Origin: Lolium rigidum
Lineage: Eukaryota; Streptophyta; Magnoliopsida; Poales; Poaceae
NCBI RefSeq assembly: GCF_022539505.1
Contig: NC_061510.1
Span: 400,068,249 to 400,132,248, forward strand
Reading direction: 5' to 3'
Length of the DNA: 64,000 nt
Below the pieces are notes generated by a model that was given only the letters and a program-made list of their open reading frames with translations, was not told where the DNA came from and made no database searches. The first letter of the stretch is position 1; each line of letters starts with the position of its first letter. The translations under genes were made by a program, and so were the position numbers. This document shows, in pieces, positions 33,350 through 46,409 of this stretch.

Positions 33350-33945
33350 AGACTGGAGACTGGTCATACCAACGTTGTCGCCATCGATGACGAACTATGG
33401 TGTGATGTGTACTGTCATGCATCGGAAGCTGAGACCCGGTCAGTCATGAGGTGTTTCATTTATTCTCGATGGAAGGTGAACTGAACCATGAACACAGGTC
33501 AATGCTCACCAAATACACAAACCTTAGCTCTGAACTCAATTCAGAGAGATGTTTTTTCTTCTTTTGCGGCTCTAATGCAAATGATCGTTACCTGTAATCA
33601 CCGTGTAACACAGCTATGCAGTCACAACCTGCTGCAAAACATTACTCTACAAGCTGGAGACTGGTCGTATGATCATTATCGCCATCAATGACGAACTGTG
33701 GTGTGATGTGTACGGCTTGTGATTTTGTATAAAAGGAGACCTGGTCTGTCCTGGTACATCGTGTTCTACAATGGAAAACGAACTGACCTTGCACACAGGT
33801 CATGGAACTCGCACCAGATACAATGTCACGATTCAGAGGAATGTTTTTTCTTCTTTTGTGACTCCAATGAAGAATTTCTTATGGCTATACTCACTGTGCT
33901 GTACAATCGCAACTAGCTGCACAACACTACAATCTACAGGCCGAA
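33350..33945. repeat. diverged ~300-bp tandem duplication
   Basis: The block beginning GGAGACTGGTCATACC (33354) recurs as GGAGACTGGTCGTATG (33656). The following GATGTTTTTTCTTCTTTTG (33548) also recurs, as AATGTTTTTTCTTCTTTTG (33840). Spacing is about 290-300 bp. The copies are clearly diverged. No coding function is visible; the block lies between the 5' side of the germin-like gene and the 3' end of the exocyst gene. Confidence 0.7.
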
Positions 33946-34081
33946 CACAGAGGTGGAACCAGAATATACAGGGAAAAGATATCATATAGACGAGAAGTGT
34001 AGGGGAGAAATACGCTATATTGCTTTACAAATATACTGCAAGGACCTGTCTACGGAAGAAGATGGTTGCCCGGGGTGCGAA

Positions 34082-37000
34082 CTAGGAGCTGCCGTGAGAT
34101 CTGACAGATGACACGGACTGCGCTGAGACGGAGGCCGTCGGGCTGTGCACCTCCCTCTCCGAGGAAGCAGTTTGAGCCTTCCCACTGATCCTGCTGATGG
34201 TGTCCTGTGCAACGTCGATGAACCAATCGTCGCTTGGAAGCGCACTGCGAGAAATTAATATACTGCTACGTCAGATTTCAGTTTAGGCACAAGTAAATTG
34301 GTTCAGTAAGAATTTATTAGAACACAATATGGGCGTCGGATAAATAGTAAGATACCTATCAGGATCCAATCCAGTAGCAGAGAATGCTGCCATCCCTCTG
34401 TCGATGATGTTCAATATGACTTGGTGTACATGCCGGGACAAGAAACGGCCTTGCCCGAAAAGGATCACAAATTGCATGTCCAGGTAGAACTGCAAAGGAA
34501 AGTGTTAAATAATAACAATAATTGGTGGCATAAAAAAGGAGGAAATGGCTCTCAAATTAAAAAGAAAAACAAGAGGGGAAATGAGCTCACCTGCTGAAGT
34601 CCAAGGGGCCCCAGAGCCCTTGGCCCCTCTTCAATTTCCTCCCAAAACGTCTGGTCCTCTGAGAGCCACAATATGACTGTTTCTGTCAGCCGCATCATTA
34701 GCAATGTAGCAAATCTTTCCCTGCCAACAAACATCTCGGTGGCAATGCCCGCCATCCTGTGTAGTTTTGCATAAAGTTCCTGCAATCAAGTGCAGATGAG
34801 ATGCTGCAGAAGGATATAGTTTCTTGGGCAGATTTGCAAAATGCAGCTGACTGCTCAAGCTCCATAATTTGTTATCTGCACACTGACAAAACACTGCCCT
34901 CCAGTATCCAGTTCCAGTTAAGTTCAAATGGTTGGCATTTCTTTAAGCGATTAAGGGCACACGTTTTCTTGCAATTTGTCTTTCCTACAGAAGATACTTT
35001 TTTAAAAGTTCAAAATAGTGGTACTATTTTGATTTGATAAAATAAATATAATAACTTGTGGCTAATCACACAATACGAACATCCAACGCTTATATTATCC
35101 TTCTCTATAGCCCTCACCCCTCCCCTGCCTCTTTGTAACTTTGTTCAGTTATTTTTGTTTTTCCTCTTACTTGATAGAAAACAGCACTACTGCTTTTCGT
35201 CGACACAACAGTCGAAAACAACACCAGGACAGTATATGCATGCATAATACGATGTTTTTACCACATATGAAAAGAAAGTAGTACTGAATCATAGACTCAT
35301 GAGAGCTGATAGACTTGTTCACCCTACAAGTCAGTCAAACTGCCACTAATATCAATCAACAATCAACATTCTATAGAATATAGTCTCACCATAAAAAAAC
35401 ATTTAATAGCATACAATAACCAGCATGATGACACTTGCCATAGTAGATCATATTCTTCAAAATAGTATTAAATATTTAAATATAAGATTTATCCATCAAG
35501 TTTTTACGGGATAGAAACCTGTAGGTACCTGAAAAATTAGAGAAGGGACCCATTCTATCTCCTGAACATTATTATCCATATTGATATACATTTCTGCGCT
35601 CAGATGAGTGTCACCTTCTTCCGTGAATATAAGAGCAAGAGCATGCTGCCTGCAGAAACTATCTCTAAGTTTGTCCACCATACGTTGCAGCTTCCTTTTC
35701 CATTCACGATGCTCTGCTGCACGGTTTTGCTTCTCTGGACCCCTTTTACGCATACTATCCATGCTGGCCTGGTTGACAGATGGCAGCTTCATAGCCGCTC
35801 TAGGTAACAGCTCTTCAGCAAGTAAGGATGCATTGGCTAATAATGCTAATTGCTGCTCATCAGTCTCTGCCATGCGAATAATCTTACTTCCTAAACCTCC
35901 CAAATCCGCTTCATCATCCATTGAGCCCGGTAGAGCACTTACGAGCAAATCAATATATGTATTGAATATTTTCAGAAGCCCATCCATTGTAGAACCACCT
36001 AACTGCAGGCTAAGCAGTGGCCCAACATCCTCAAAGAAATCCTGCAAATCAAAATAAGATTACTACATGTATTGATCCTCAAAATAGAAAGAAAACACTG
36101 TAAATATATCGCAAGGGAAGTGTCCCGTGAAGCAGAAGAATACAAGCAGCTGCATATGATTAATGTGGGCTCTCTAGTTCTCACCTTAAGGAGTTAAAAA
36201 AAACCTTGAAAGTATCAAATTAACCAAGAAAATATAGGAGAGCAAAAGGACCCCAATTAATAGTCTGAAACATCTGTCAAGAACTAGAGCGTTACCTGAA
36301 CCATCGAATTGAACTTATGAGCACTGCTTGAGAGCTTGGGTGCCATATTACCAGCTGATGATCTAGCAAATGGTCGTATACCAGTTGGGGAATAGACTAG
36401 TACCCAGTTATCAGCTGCAGCTAAAGCAGAAGTACTCTCTTCAATTCTCCTCAAACTGGAATCTAATGCTTGCTCAACACAGGGTCGGAACTGTTTCATC
36501 ACAACTCCTGAAAGTGACAGACCACGAGCTTCTAGCAAGGAGCAATAACCAAGTGCTATTTGCACGCATTCTGCAGCAGCTCTTAAACCCCCACTGGCTG
36601 CACAAGAGGCTAGAGCATGCCTCTTTACAAGCAAGGCAAATAACATTGCCTGCTTAGTAGCCCAGGTAACTACTTCAGATGCATAAGATGGTTCATCACC
36701 AAAGACTTCCATAGAGTCACTGAGAGCATGAGATATAGCAGAAAAAACTTGCTTTGCAAGAGCCGCTGTGTACGCCCCACGATATGCTGTGCTAGATGGA
36801 TGGGTCGTTTGTATGTTGCTCTGAAGCCTTTGGTTATGTGCACTGAGCAACAAACTATGAGCACGAGGTCCATCGCCAAGTCGCTTGAGAGCAGAAGCTG
36901 CAGCACGTAGTTCAATGCCGCAAGTAGAAGACTGGCAAGCAGCTTCGGCAAGCTGATCTGACAACTTCTGACGATTGTCAGAGATAGCCCTCTTCAAAGC

Positions 37001-39330
37001 AAGAATTTCAGCTGTGGAAAGAGTTTGCTTCTGCTTTGCATCAGCAGCGATTTGCTCTGCTTCGTCCAGGGCATCCAGTGCTTCATCCACTCTTCTCTCA
37101 GCCAGCAAGACATCAAGCCTGTCCGGAAAATCAGTATACCAGTTCTGCACTTCTGAAAGCTCCTGGTCTTCAACAGTAGAGAAGCTCTCTTCTTCGGAAC
37201 CTTCAGGTCCTGTAGTCAAGGAATCGATCTGAACTCCTTCGGAAAGGCCATGAATTAGAGCTGACTGCGTGTTTAGCAGATTTTTGATAGATTGCAGCTC
37301 CCTTTCAAGGTCAGATATCTCCTTTGATGTTCTGATAACCAAGAGAGTAATTTTTAGACAGCGTGTTCTAGAGTCATGAACTGGGTTGTAGAGAGGAAGA
37401 ACACAGGAGTTCGATGTACTCCCTCCGTCCATAATTCTTGTCGTAGTTTTAGTTCAAATTTAAACTAAAACCACGACAAGAATTATTAAAAGGATGGAGT
37501 AACATATACAAGCAATGATTTGAGAACAGGATGACACCATAGAAGGACAAGAAAAGTAAGTGAACACCAGCCACTCAGAACAAAAGAAGAACTGTTACCG
37601 AGAAAGTGCCGTCTCCTTGTTGTTCTCAAATATTTATTGGAGACTTGGAATCTTCTTACAATATATACGTAGATTGAACTTAACATCCATGAAAAAATAT
37701 GTTCCAAGACCGTGCAGCAGTTGAGGGACCATAGTATTAGCAGTAAAGCATGCTTGCGCACACAGACGCACACCAATTTAAAGAAACAAAACTAAGAAAG
37801 GGGACTTTATCAGACAAAATACTAAGTGTTTCATGAAGATACTCTCATAGGTATAATTAACTTCAATTTCACACCTGATGAATAGAGCATAATTAGCAAA
37901 TACACTTCTAGGTACCTGATGAATGCAGCATAGTTAGCATATACACTTCTACGCATCTCTTCAGCAGAAGCCTTCTTTAGGTCTTGCAGATATGAACACA
38001 GTTGTCTTATTTCCTGTAAATAACTTTGAACTTCAGTCCCACTTGATTTTTCAAAGCATTTCGTGTAATTTTTCAGTGATAAATTCAAGTGCAATATACT
38101 TAGAAAAAAACATGGATGAGCAAATAACAGCACAATTTGGAAAACTGAATGTGCATGAAAAAAGCTGATGTACATGGCATATTGCGATTGCACAAATAAG
38201 AGGATCCTAACCCATAGTATACCCCAAAGTCCACAAAGTATAAACATAACCTATTCGAAAATAGCTCATACAAAGGAGTCCCAAAATAATCTAGATTGAT
38301 CACTGAATTGATGGGAGTTGATCCCCACCCTGCTTAAAAGTAAAACCAGTTAATTAGAGACCTACAAATAATCAGCGGGTTTGTTTCCGAGCGAGTTGCG
38401 TCCATAAATTTATGAAATCTGCAACCTCTGAATGAATCATACGACTTTGCAAGTAAGTATCTGTTCACTGAATGAACCATAACACGGCTATCTACAACTA
38501 AACTCACAAAATTGATGTGACTTTATCTCCCTCTGCTCAAAAGCAAATCAAACGATCAGCAATGTTCGCTGCAAACTTGTATTTATCTTTTCCAATTATT
38601 CACATACATGACCTACAGAAGTTTATGTGGTGCCCGAAACAATTCAGAAGTAACATCTATTTGAGTTAGTGCTTATTCCAAGCTGGAATAAAAGCTCGCA
38701 ACAGGAAGACTTATCATCCGTACTCAATCTGAATTCTGTAGAGCGAAAGGGTGCCGCCCCGGGTCCATTAATCAAAATGAAACCAACTTATAGAGTCATC
38801 CTTAACTCAATTTGAGTCCTCTCGTCGTTTCTGTATTATCTGGTGTATGCACTTCGATCACAATTTTGCCACAAACTTGCATCAGCACAGCAAACTATGG
38901 GTATTATCACACCACGGTAGTACGTTACCAACCTTTTCCGTAGTTAACCCCCGACAGAAAAGGTTCCCCCACCCCATTTCTATTAATAGAAACCATAACC
39001 GTGCCCAATTAGCACTTGGGAAGCTCCAAAATCCCGTACCTAAGCACCCCTCTGGGACGCGAAACTAAAGCTTTCCCGCCGCCGCAACACTACCAAAGCC
39101 AATTTCCGATTCCAACGGGGTCGGCGATCCCTTACCTTCTCGTTCATGGTCTGGCACTTGGACTGCACGTAGGAGTCGGGGTCGAACTTGTCGGTCTTGA
39201 ATATCTTGAGCTTGTCGGCGAGCCGCGACCCAGCGCCGTCGCCGCCGCCGCCGCCCGCGACCGCGTGCATCGGGAGCACGCCGGAGTGGCCGGCCGGGCG
39301 CGACCGCGACGACTTGGCGGCCGACGCCAT
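34082..39330 (-). CDS. EXO84B: exocyst complex component EXO84B-like
   Basis: Seven coding exons on the minus strand: 39136-39330, 37916-38013, 36296-37331, 35529-36041, 34591-34779, 34356-34489, 34082-34244. All introns are GT-AG and phases agree, giving 2328 nt (775 residues plus TAG). The N-terminus (KLKIFKTDKFDPDSYVQSKC) and EIRQLCSYLQDLKKASAEEM, RRSVYANYAAFIR and TSKEISDLERELQSIKNLL match plant EXO84B, followed by the long helical C-terminal region typical of Exo84. The Arabidopsis protein is about 750 residues, so this appears full length. Exo84 is a subunit of the octameric exocyst that tethers secretory vesicles to the plasma membrane and cell plate. ATG 39330 is the first in a CG-rich first exon. 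Intron 1 is 1122 nt; intron 2 carries a Stowaway MITE and a duplicated splice-donor segment. No frame damage was seen; this is probably an active gene. Confidence 0.95.
37419..37499. mobile_element. short Stowaway-like MITE in EXO84B intron 2
   Basis: The left end CTCCCTCCGTCC and right end GGATGGAG are Stowaway (Tc1/mariner) type termini, flanked by TA on each side (37417-37418 and 37500-37501). The two halves are inverted repeats of each other (ATAATTCTTGTCGTAGTTTT against AAACCACGACAAGAATTAT), so the 81-bp element folds into one hairpin. Confidence 0.85.
37875..37957 (-). repeat. 41-bp tandem duplication across an EXO84B splice donor
   Basis: The last ~40 bp of exon 2 plus the donor recur immediately downstream in intron 2: CTGCATTCATCAG followed by GTACC at 37916, and CTCTATTCATCAG followed by GTGTG at 37875. 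The spacing is 41 bp, so use of the second donor would shift the frame. The intron copy has diverged by several bases. Confidence 0.75.
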
Positions 39331-39560
39331 CGCTGCGGCCGGCGGGCAACCCTAGCGCGCGCGCCGGCGGAAGGTTCTAGAAGAAGCTGGGTTACAGCTC
39401 GGCGGCTCGCGCTGTCTGACGCTTTCGTGACACGGTTTGGGCTGGTTTGGATTTTGTCGAGTTGTTTAGGAAGGGAATGGGAATGGGAATGAAGACTTTT
39501 GTTTGACGGTTGCCATAGTACTAGATGGACCCAGCGCGCTTTGCCGCGCCGTCCTCCGAT
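39331..39560 (-). promoter_or_regulatory. putative EXO84B promoter and 5' UTR region
   Basis: CG-rich sequence next to the start codon changes to AT-rich sequence beyond about 39570, as in many grass housekeeping genes. No TATA box is obvious. Open frames here in other phases are shadows of the first exon or chance. Confidence 0.45.
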
Positions 39561-42440
39561 ACCATCGTTCAATTTTGTGGTGGGGTTATTCTTTTATGTA
39601 ACATCTTATACATAATGGTATCCATAATGTCTTTGAATGACCTCAGATTGTAGTATTAAAAAGGAGAGATGTATGGTACAATGCCTATAGGTTGCAAATA
39701 GTCCATGTTACTCTAATAAAACCGAAGAAGTATAAGCTCTTCAGAACCGTTTTGTGGTTCTTGCTCACTTGTCCTGAACCCATGCGTGGCTGCAGAGGCT
39801 AGAAATATTATGCAACATCTATTAAGTATAAAAATATGAATAGAATAATAGAAAATACACATGAATAAATTTCTATGACATTGTCGTTCATACGGATAAT
39901 AGTTTCGTTAATTGTGCATATGGAAAAACAGGACTACTGCTAGACTTATGTCCTAATTAGGGGAAGCGAAACTGTATCTTTGTTTCGATCCTGCATTTGT
40001 GATCTTTGAGGTCCAGACGATTCTAGCTTAACTGGATAGAGTTTAATGTGAACATGCTAATACATTGGTATTCCATATAACTTTGTTCGAATATAGAGTC
40101 AATTCGACTCTATATGCATATCCCGTGGCAAACACCTAGCCTTGGAAGACGTCTGAGTTTTTTTTCTTACTGATATGAGAAAAACAAGGGTATATGTATC
40201 CATGTCCAGCACATCATATATCTCAGATTGCATGGATAATACTGTATTTGTTTAAACATGACATCGACATAGATTTGGCTGAATCCATATTCAAACCAAG
40301 TTGCATGTTCAACCATCGTTAAATTTTTTCATTTCCATTACTTGTTAAGCTGAGATTATGCACTACATATATAAGAGTAAGTGCAAACTAATCTAATCGA
40401 CACACCACACACAGTCTGGCCAATCGTTGACAAAGAAGAAAATAAAGAGAAGAACATCTATGAATCATTAGAAGAAAGAAATGCAACTTTTTCAGCAAAG
40501 AAACATCTAGGAAACATCGGATCGGATGGCTGGCTGGATGAACGAAAGAAAAAAGAGCTTGCTATGGAAAATGAGAACCATGTAAGTAATACTCTAGTGA
40601 TATAGTAAATTTAACTTAAGGTACCCACTTCCTCCAAAGGTTTTCATAAGGCAACGTTTCTATGTTCTGTAGATGCTTGTTGAACGTCTTGTGAGTTTGC
40701 TTTACCACACCAACCGCTGGCAATTTTCAGAACCTAGTAAACAGTAACAAACATAACTATAGATTTTATGTGAAAAAAATGTAGAATATAACTGTAGCAA
40801 ACAATCTTGGGAATATCTCTGAAATTATATTTTATTAAAAGCATGTAGCAGAGTTTGGTTAACTATGGCGATCAGACAATACGAATTGAATTTCAACAAT
40901 GAAGTTGGAGGTCAAATAGACGAAAAGACAGGTTTGGAAAAGCCGAAAATGGAGGGGAAAGGTCATGTGCATGTATCTTGAAACGGATCTTTGTCCATGG
41001 CACTCTAGAATACGAAAATCCTTTTGTGTGCTTCGTTAATTTGTTCTTTTTGGTATAAGAGAATATATATCAAACAATATTATACAGTATGTAGCCAAGT
41101 GAACACGGAAGCAGTGCATAGAACTAAAACTGGGCCTGTAAATGAAATTTAGGAAAGCACATTACTCTACATGTGCAACAACCCATGGATTAAAGAGGGG
41201 GAGTGTGGCTTCTACATTAATTTCTGAGAGAAAACATTTTAGACAATAATGCAAGAGTGTACTGAGCAGAAAAGAAGCTCGGATTGGTGTACTGACAAGA
41301 AAACATTATTTCCACACGTCTTGATTATTTCTCGAACATTACTATCCCATATTGTATACAGAAGTTAAGTTTTCATAGCTCAGGTACACGAGTAGAGTAG
41401 AGTAAGGCAACAACTTTCTGTTAACATCATTCCTGAACATTTTTGTGAAATATCATAAAGAGATTCTAGTATTTTCACTGCAGCACCTTGTAAGCAGTTC
41501 TTCATGAAACAGAATCAACTTTGATTATACTATTTTCATGTTTTTCACTTTTCAGTACCACTGTCTGGCTGACATGTATGAACTAAGTATATATAATTTG
41601 AAGAGTATATGCTAGACGTAATTTGGAACACCTATGAGAACACACGCAAAAAGAACTGCTTTTAGTGTGTCCTAATGGCTCATCTAAATAATCGGATTTA
41701 ACTTCAAAGGTTTCAATTTAACTAACTGATAGAAACACAACGAAAAAACCACATTGCCTTGTAAGCATACTGACAAATCCACACCGCCGGTGCTGCTCCA
41801 TCGACAATGTCTATGGTGCATGTCCGATCCACCTTGCTTGCCTCCTAAATCTCTTCTGTCACCCAATTCCTCTGAGTTGTCCTCCTGGTTCCGTTGGCCC
41901 ATAGGTCGCCTTCTCACAAGCATGCTCGCTGATGTGCCTGAACTGTTATCCCGCAAAAATCACGACTGCCCGCTCTTCTCCCTCGGTTTGGATATACATC
42001 CACTAAGACATGGGCACAACAGCATGGGATGGAGCCAGGATTATAGTATTAGGTGGGTGAAGAAAATAACAATCACGTCTGAGGTCTTGTATTAGTAGAA
42101 AATTTGTGCAGATAAAAGATCACATCATATGAACTCTCACTCTATCATTTACAACAACAAAAAAGGCAATATTGTTTAGCAATACAAAAAAAAGTCTAAT
42201 TTCCATATTTTGCTCTATGACTATAAAACTCATCGAGCCATTTGATAATCTCAGTGCAGGTGACCTTCATAGAAAAAAAATCCAGTCTAACAATTATTAT
42301 TTAATAAGTCATCTCTCTATGAATGGAAGATGCACGTAAATAATTTAATCAATTGCCATAGAAACAAATGGAAAGTGAAATTATGAATTGATCCAACTCT
42401 CTTCGTCTTTCTCTTCACATAGCATATGTGGACAAACAGA
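39561..42440. other. intergenic, little recognised
   Basis: AT-rich with no convincing gene. A perfect 10-bp hairpin (stem 40091-40100 and 40106-40115, loop AATTC) stands out. A 74-codon frame (40381-40605) has a charged, coding-like stretch (NIYESLEERNATFSAKKHL) that stops near a consensus splice donor (CATGTAAGT, near 40578). It could be an exon remnant, but the protein family is not recognised. Confidence 0.4.
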
Positions 42441-42449
42441 AATGTCTTG

Positions 42450-42742
42450 ATAGATTTTCGATGCTGGTAGTTTCTACAGTTTCACTTATATGGTTTTATA
42501 GATGTACAAATTAATTTTATGTTGGGAATGAACTAACGAATAATACTATGAAAAATCAGAAATTAGGAGCGAGTAAAAATACCCTTCTTCATTTAGTTTA
42601 TAGATTTTTGATGCTGGTAGTTTCTACAGTTTCACTTATATGGTTTTATAGATGTACAGATTAATTTTATGTTGGGAATGAACTAACTACTAATACTATG
42701 ATAAATCAGAAATTAGGAGCGAGTAAAAATACCCTTCTTCCT
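42450..42742. repeat. ~149-bp tandem duplication
   Basis: A unit starting at GATGCTGGTAGTTTCTACAG (42461, again at 42611) and ending AAAATACCCTTCTTC (before 42590, again before 42740) is present twice in a row with a few substitutions, including CGAATAAT versus CTACTAAT. Period is about 150 bp. No TIR or coding content. Confidence 0.85.
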
Positions 42743-44924
42743 TGACTTGTCATCGCAGATCATACTGACCTTTGTGGCTGGCCTGCTGTCGTGCAACTGT
42801 GGTATGCATATCGCAGGTCATCCACCCCTTCTCACAATCTCACCTTCTTGTGAGACCGAATGACCGATTGAGAATTGGAAAATAAACTACCCTTGTCCGC
42901 ACAGCCGGCAAGCGCAAGCAGAAACCAGACGCCGAAGCAAGTGCTTGTGCTGCCTGCTGATATTCAGGTCGTTGTTTCTCTGTACATTTGCCTTCCATTG
43001 CTGGGTTTGTCTGCTACAGACAGATGGTCTTGGTGGACTTCACGTTCTGCTTCACGTCCTGGTGTGAGGATTAGCACGGAGGGTGCCGCCGTGCCGGCGG
43101 CGATGGGTTGGGTGGGTAGATGGGAAATTGCAGGGAAAACATCGCCAAGGTAGAGATGGACAGAGAGGAGCCGGGCAAGTGGGGATCGGGAGGAATCCGG
43201 GATAGGGAAAGGCGGCGCGGAGACGAAGCCATGGACCGGAAATAGGCCAAGTCGGCGGCGAGGCATACAGGCCGCCGAGGCGCCGACGACGGCTGGGCTA
43301 GCGGCGGCGTGGGAACCATGCCAACGCTAGGAGGGTGGGAAAAAGGTGGATCTGGAAGTTGGACACGGGATCAAGCGGCGGTTGCTAGATAACTCGACTT
43401 TGCTACTTCAACGACATCATCCAACGAACCGACTAAACATTGTGAGAAGGACAGGTGTCGCTACCAGATTGGAGAAAACGTGGAGCAACCACAGACTTGC
43501 GGAACCCTGGGAGCTTAGAGCTCTTAGAAGATGGTGCCTGTAACGTGTCCGGCAGAAGCACCGTGTCAAGGCCTTGTTCGTTTCACCCCAACCCGGCCAG
43601 GATCCCGGCTAAATCCCCGTGGGTCAACCGGGGTCGACACCACCGGGTTTAATCCTAGCCCACTGTCATGACGTGTTCGGTTACCTCGTTTTACCGGGGT
43701 AGGAAAACTCTTGACCTCACCCGTGGAAAGAATCCCCAATAGTCTTCGAGCTACCTCTCTTTCCCGATTTTCTTCTCTAGCGCGAGCTAGCGGCGGAACC
43801 ACGGAAGGATGGCGATGGGTTGTCGTGGACCTCGGTGATGGAACCTGCCAGTAGGAGACGAGTGCTTAGCTTCTCCAATGATGGGTCGTCGTGGGCCTAA
43901 CCGGCGCCATGGAGCTCGACGGAAACCCTAGCATCTGTGATGTCCATCTGCCCCGCACCCTCACACCGGAGAAAGGTGGGAGCGGCGACGAGACACTCAG
44001 GCTCTCCCTCTCCCTCCCTTTCTCTGTCAGATTGATTTCGCTAGACAAGAAGAAGCACTATCGTAGGGTGTCGTGGATTTGTGTAGGGATTAACCGAATG
44101 GCACCAAGTGAGGGGATTAGCAGAGGAAGGGGTCAGTGGTGATTCGGGTAATGATTGGGGTCCACCCAATTACTCCCTGGGTTAGATCCTCTAGTGGATC
44201 GGTCCCTCTATAGGCGAACGAAGCCCAAGTGTTTGGCGACACTGCCTGGTTGTGTTGTTTTCGGGTGCGTGTCGCCGCGTCCCCCAAACGCAACCCCAAA
44301 ATAATGAAATATGATGAAAATAAAGGTTATCATTCAATTTTTTATATATTATAAATTGAATGTAAACGGCTAAATGCAGACCCTATCCTACTCACTGTCC
44401 TTCTGGGTGCTCGACGACCCTGTTTTATCCTCGCCGCACAACGCTCCTTCAGCATCGCCGATGCAAGAGCCGACGTTCACGCTTTGTCGTGGAGGCGCTG
44501 TCGCTCGTCCGCCATGAGGCGGCGAGCCCCGTCCTCAATGGACGCATGTTCGATCGATGGAGATGCCTACGATACGTCACCACTACTCTTCGAAGGCCTC
44601 GTCACATGCACGAGTGTCTTCATGCTCCTTCTTCAGAGTCTCGTAGGACTTGAGAATGGCCTTCTACTCCGCAGACTTCTCTGCGTCCGACCCGGCGCTC
44701 CAATCCTCTAGGTCATTATCCTCCTCCCACTCCTCCAAGTCCTCCGTCGCCGCCTCCTGCTCCATGTCAGCCATAAACTACATGTCGAGGGTGGCAAACT
44801 CCTCCATCTCAGCCTTGCCAAGCCCGGGCTCGATCGGAGGCGACGCTAGTTCTACCTCAGGTGGAGGTGGAGGTGGAGGTGTCGGGTTGCCGCGTCCGTT
44901 GAGGCCCAGCATGGAGTAGGTCGT
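42743..44924. other. CG-rich intergenic region, possible DNA-transposon remnants
   Basis: The block at 43050-43350 is CG-rich on both strands and could be an old promoter or first exon, but no domain is visible. GGCCTTGTTCGTTTCACCC (43571) resembles the end of an hAT-like MITE; a partially matching inverted end may be near 44210-44230, but a clean target duplication is not visible. A stretch at 44640-44800 read on the minus strand is acidic (EDLEEWEEDNDLEDW), suggestive of a captured gene fragment of unknown type. Confidence 0.35.
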
Positions 44925-46404
44925 TGATACGTCTCAAATGTATCTATAATTTTTGATGCTCCATGCTTGTTTTACACCAATTTATATATTGTTTGCCCAT
45001 ACTTCATTACACTTTTATACATTTTCCGGAACTAATCTATTAACAAGATGTCACAGTGTCAGTTCCCTGTTTTCTGCTGTTTTGTATTTCAGAAAAGTTG
45101 TACAGGAAATCTCGGAATTGGACGAAACAAAAGCCGAAGTTGCTATTTTACCGAAACAAAGACGGAGTTCGGAGGAGAGACGGAGGGGGGCAGGAGCCGG
45201 CCAGACCAACCCTAGGCGCGGCCTGGCCTTGGCCCGCGCCTAGGGGTGGTGTGGGCCCACCTGGCGCCCACCGACCTCGCCCTTCCGCCTATAAATTTCC
45301 TCCGATGCGAAAACCCTGAAACATCCAGCCCCCGTCCACGAAAAGTTCCATCGCCGTCATCATCATCCAGACGAGTTTCGGGGGTCAGAAGTTCCTGTTC
45401 TGGCACCCTACCGAGACGGGGATTGACCCCCGGAGCCATCTCCATCGACTCCACCGCCTCCACTTCGACTCCATGATGGTTCGTGAATAATTCCCCCCTG
45501 GACTACGAGTTCTCGGCTGTAGCTAGTTGGTACTCTCTCTCCCATGTACTTCAATGCAATGATCTCATGAGTTGCCTTACATGATTGAGATCCATATGAT
45601 GTAATCGGTGTTGTGTTTGTTGGGATCCGATAAATTGTTGAATTGTGATCAGATTGTTCATCATATTATCATACTACTATTATTTAAGATCTTGCATGCT
45701 CTCCGGTACTTGTAGTTACACTGATCAAGTAGTTGCCTGTATCTTCAAGAGGGAGTATTTATGCTCGATAGAGGGTTTATGCCTCTAGTTTTCTGGAAGA
45801 ATGACAATAACTTCTAAGATTGTAGATGTGTTGTTGCTACTAGGGAGAAAACAACAATGTTTTGTCTAAGGATGATTCTATTGTTTACTTTACACGTTCG
45901 GATGATAATCTGAAGGTGAATTATTAGTCATAGACGCAGTTGGATTACGGTCTATGTATTATGTTGTAATGCCCAATTAAATACTACCGTAACCTTTATC
46001 TTATCATAGAATGCATTGTCATGCCCTCACAATTATCAATTGCCCAACTGTAATTTGTTCACCCAACACATGTTATTTGGAGAGTTACCACTAGTGTAGA
46101 TAGCTGGAAATCCCGGTCCTTTTGTCATCATCATTGCTCTACAGTTAACTCCGCACTGGAATATTTTCCGGTGTCATCTCCTCTGTGTTACTGCTACAGC
46201 TGTTGTGTTACTATTTCCATTGCTCTCATATTACTGTTGCTTTCACATCACCCGTGTTACTAGTGATTTTCCAGGTGCAGCTGAATTGACAACTCCGTTG
46301 TTAAGCCTTATAAGTATTCTTTACCTCCCCATGTGTTAAATCAATAAACTTAGGTTTTACTTCCCTCGAAGACTGTTGCGATCCCCTTTACTTGTGGGTT
46401 ATCA
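44925..46404 (+). repeat. solo LTR (gypsy type) with intact target duplication
   Basis: Starts TGATACGTCTCAAATG and ends GTGGGTTATCA, flanked on both sides by GTCGT (44920-44924 and 46405-46409), a perfect 5-bp target site duplication. No internal region is present, so it is a solo LTR left by recombination between two LTRs. It is alignable with the LTR at 61510 (shared CTATTAACAAGATG, TATTCTCGG-like block, GAGGGAGTATTTATGCTCGATAG) but clearly diverged. Confidence 0.92.
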
Positions 46405-46409
46405 GTCGT

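Noticed and set aside
40381..40605. A small plus-strand gene with exon-like end at CATGTAAGT
   Set aside because: Coding-like but isolated. No downstream exon, domain or promoter could be matched, so it is mentioned only in the intergenic entry.
43569..44232. hAT-like MITE beginning GGCCTTGTTCG
   Set aside because: The right end matches only loosely and no 8-bp target duplication is present.
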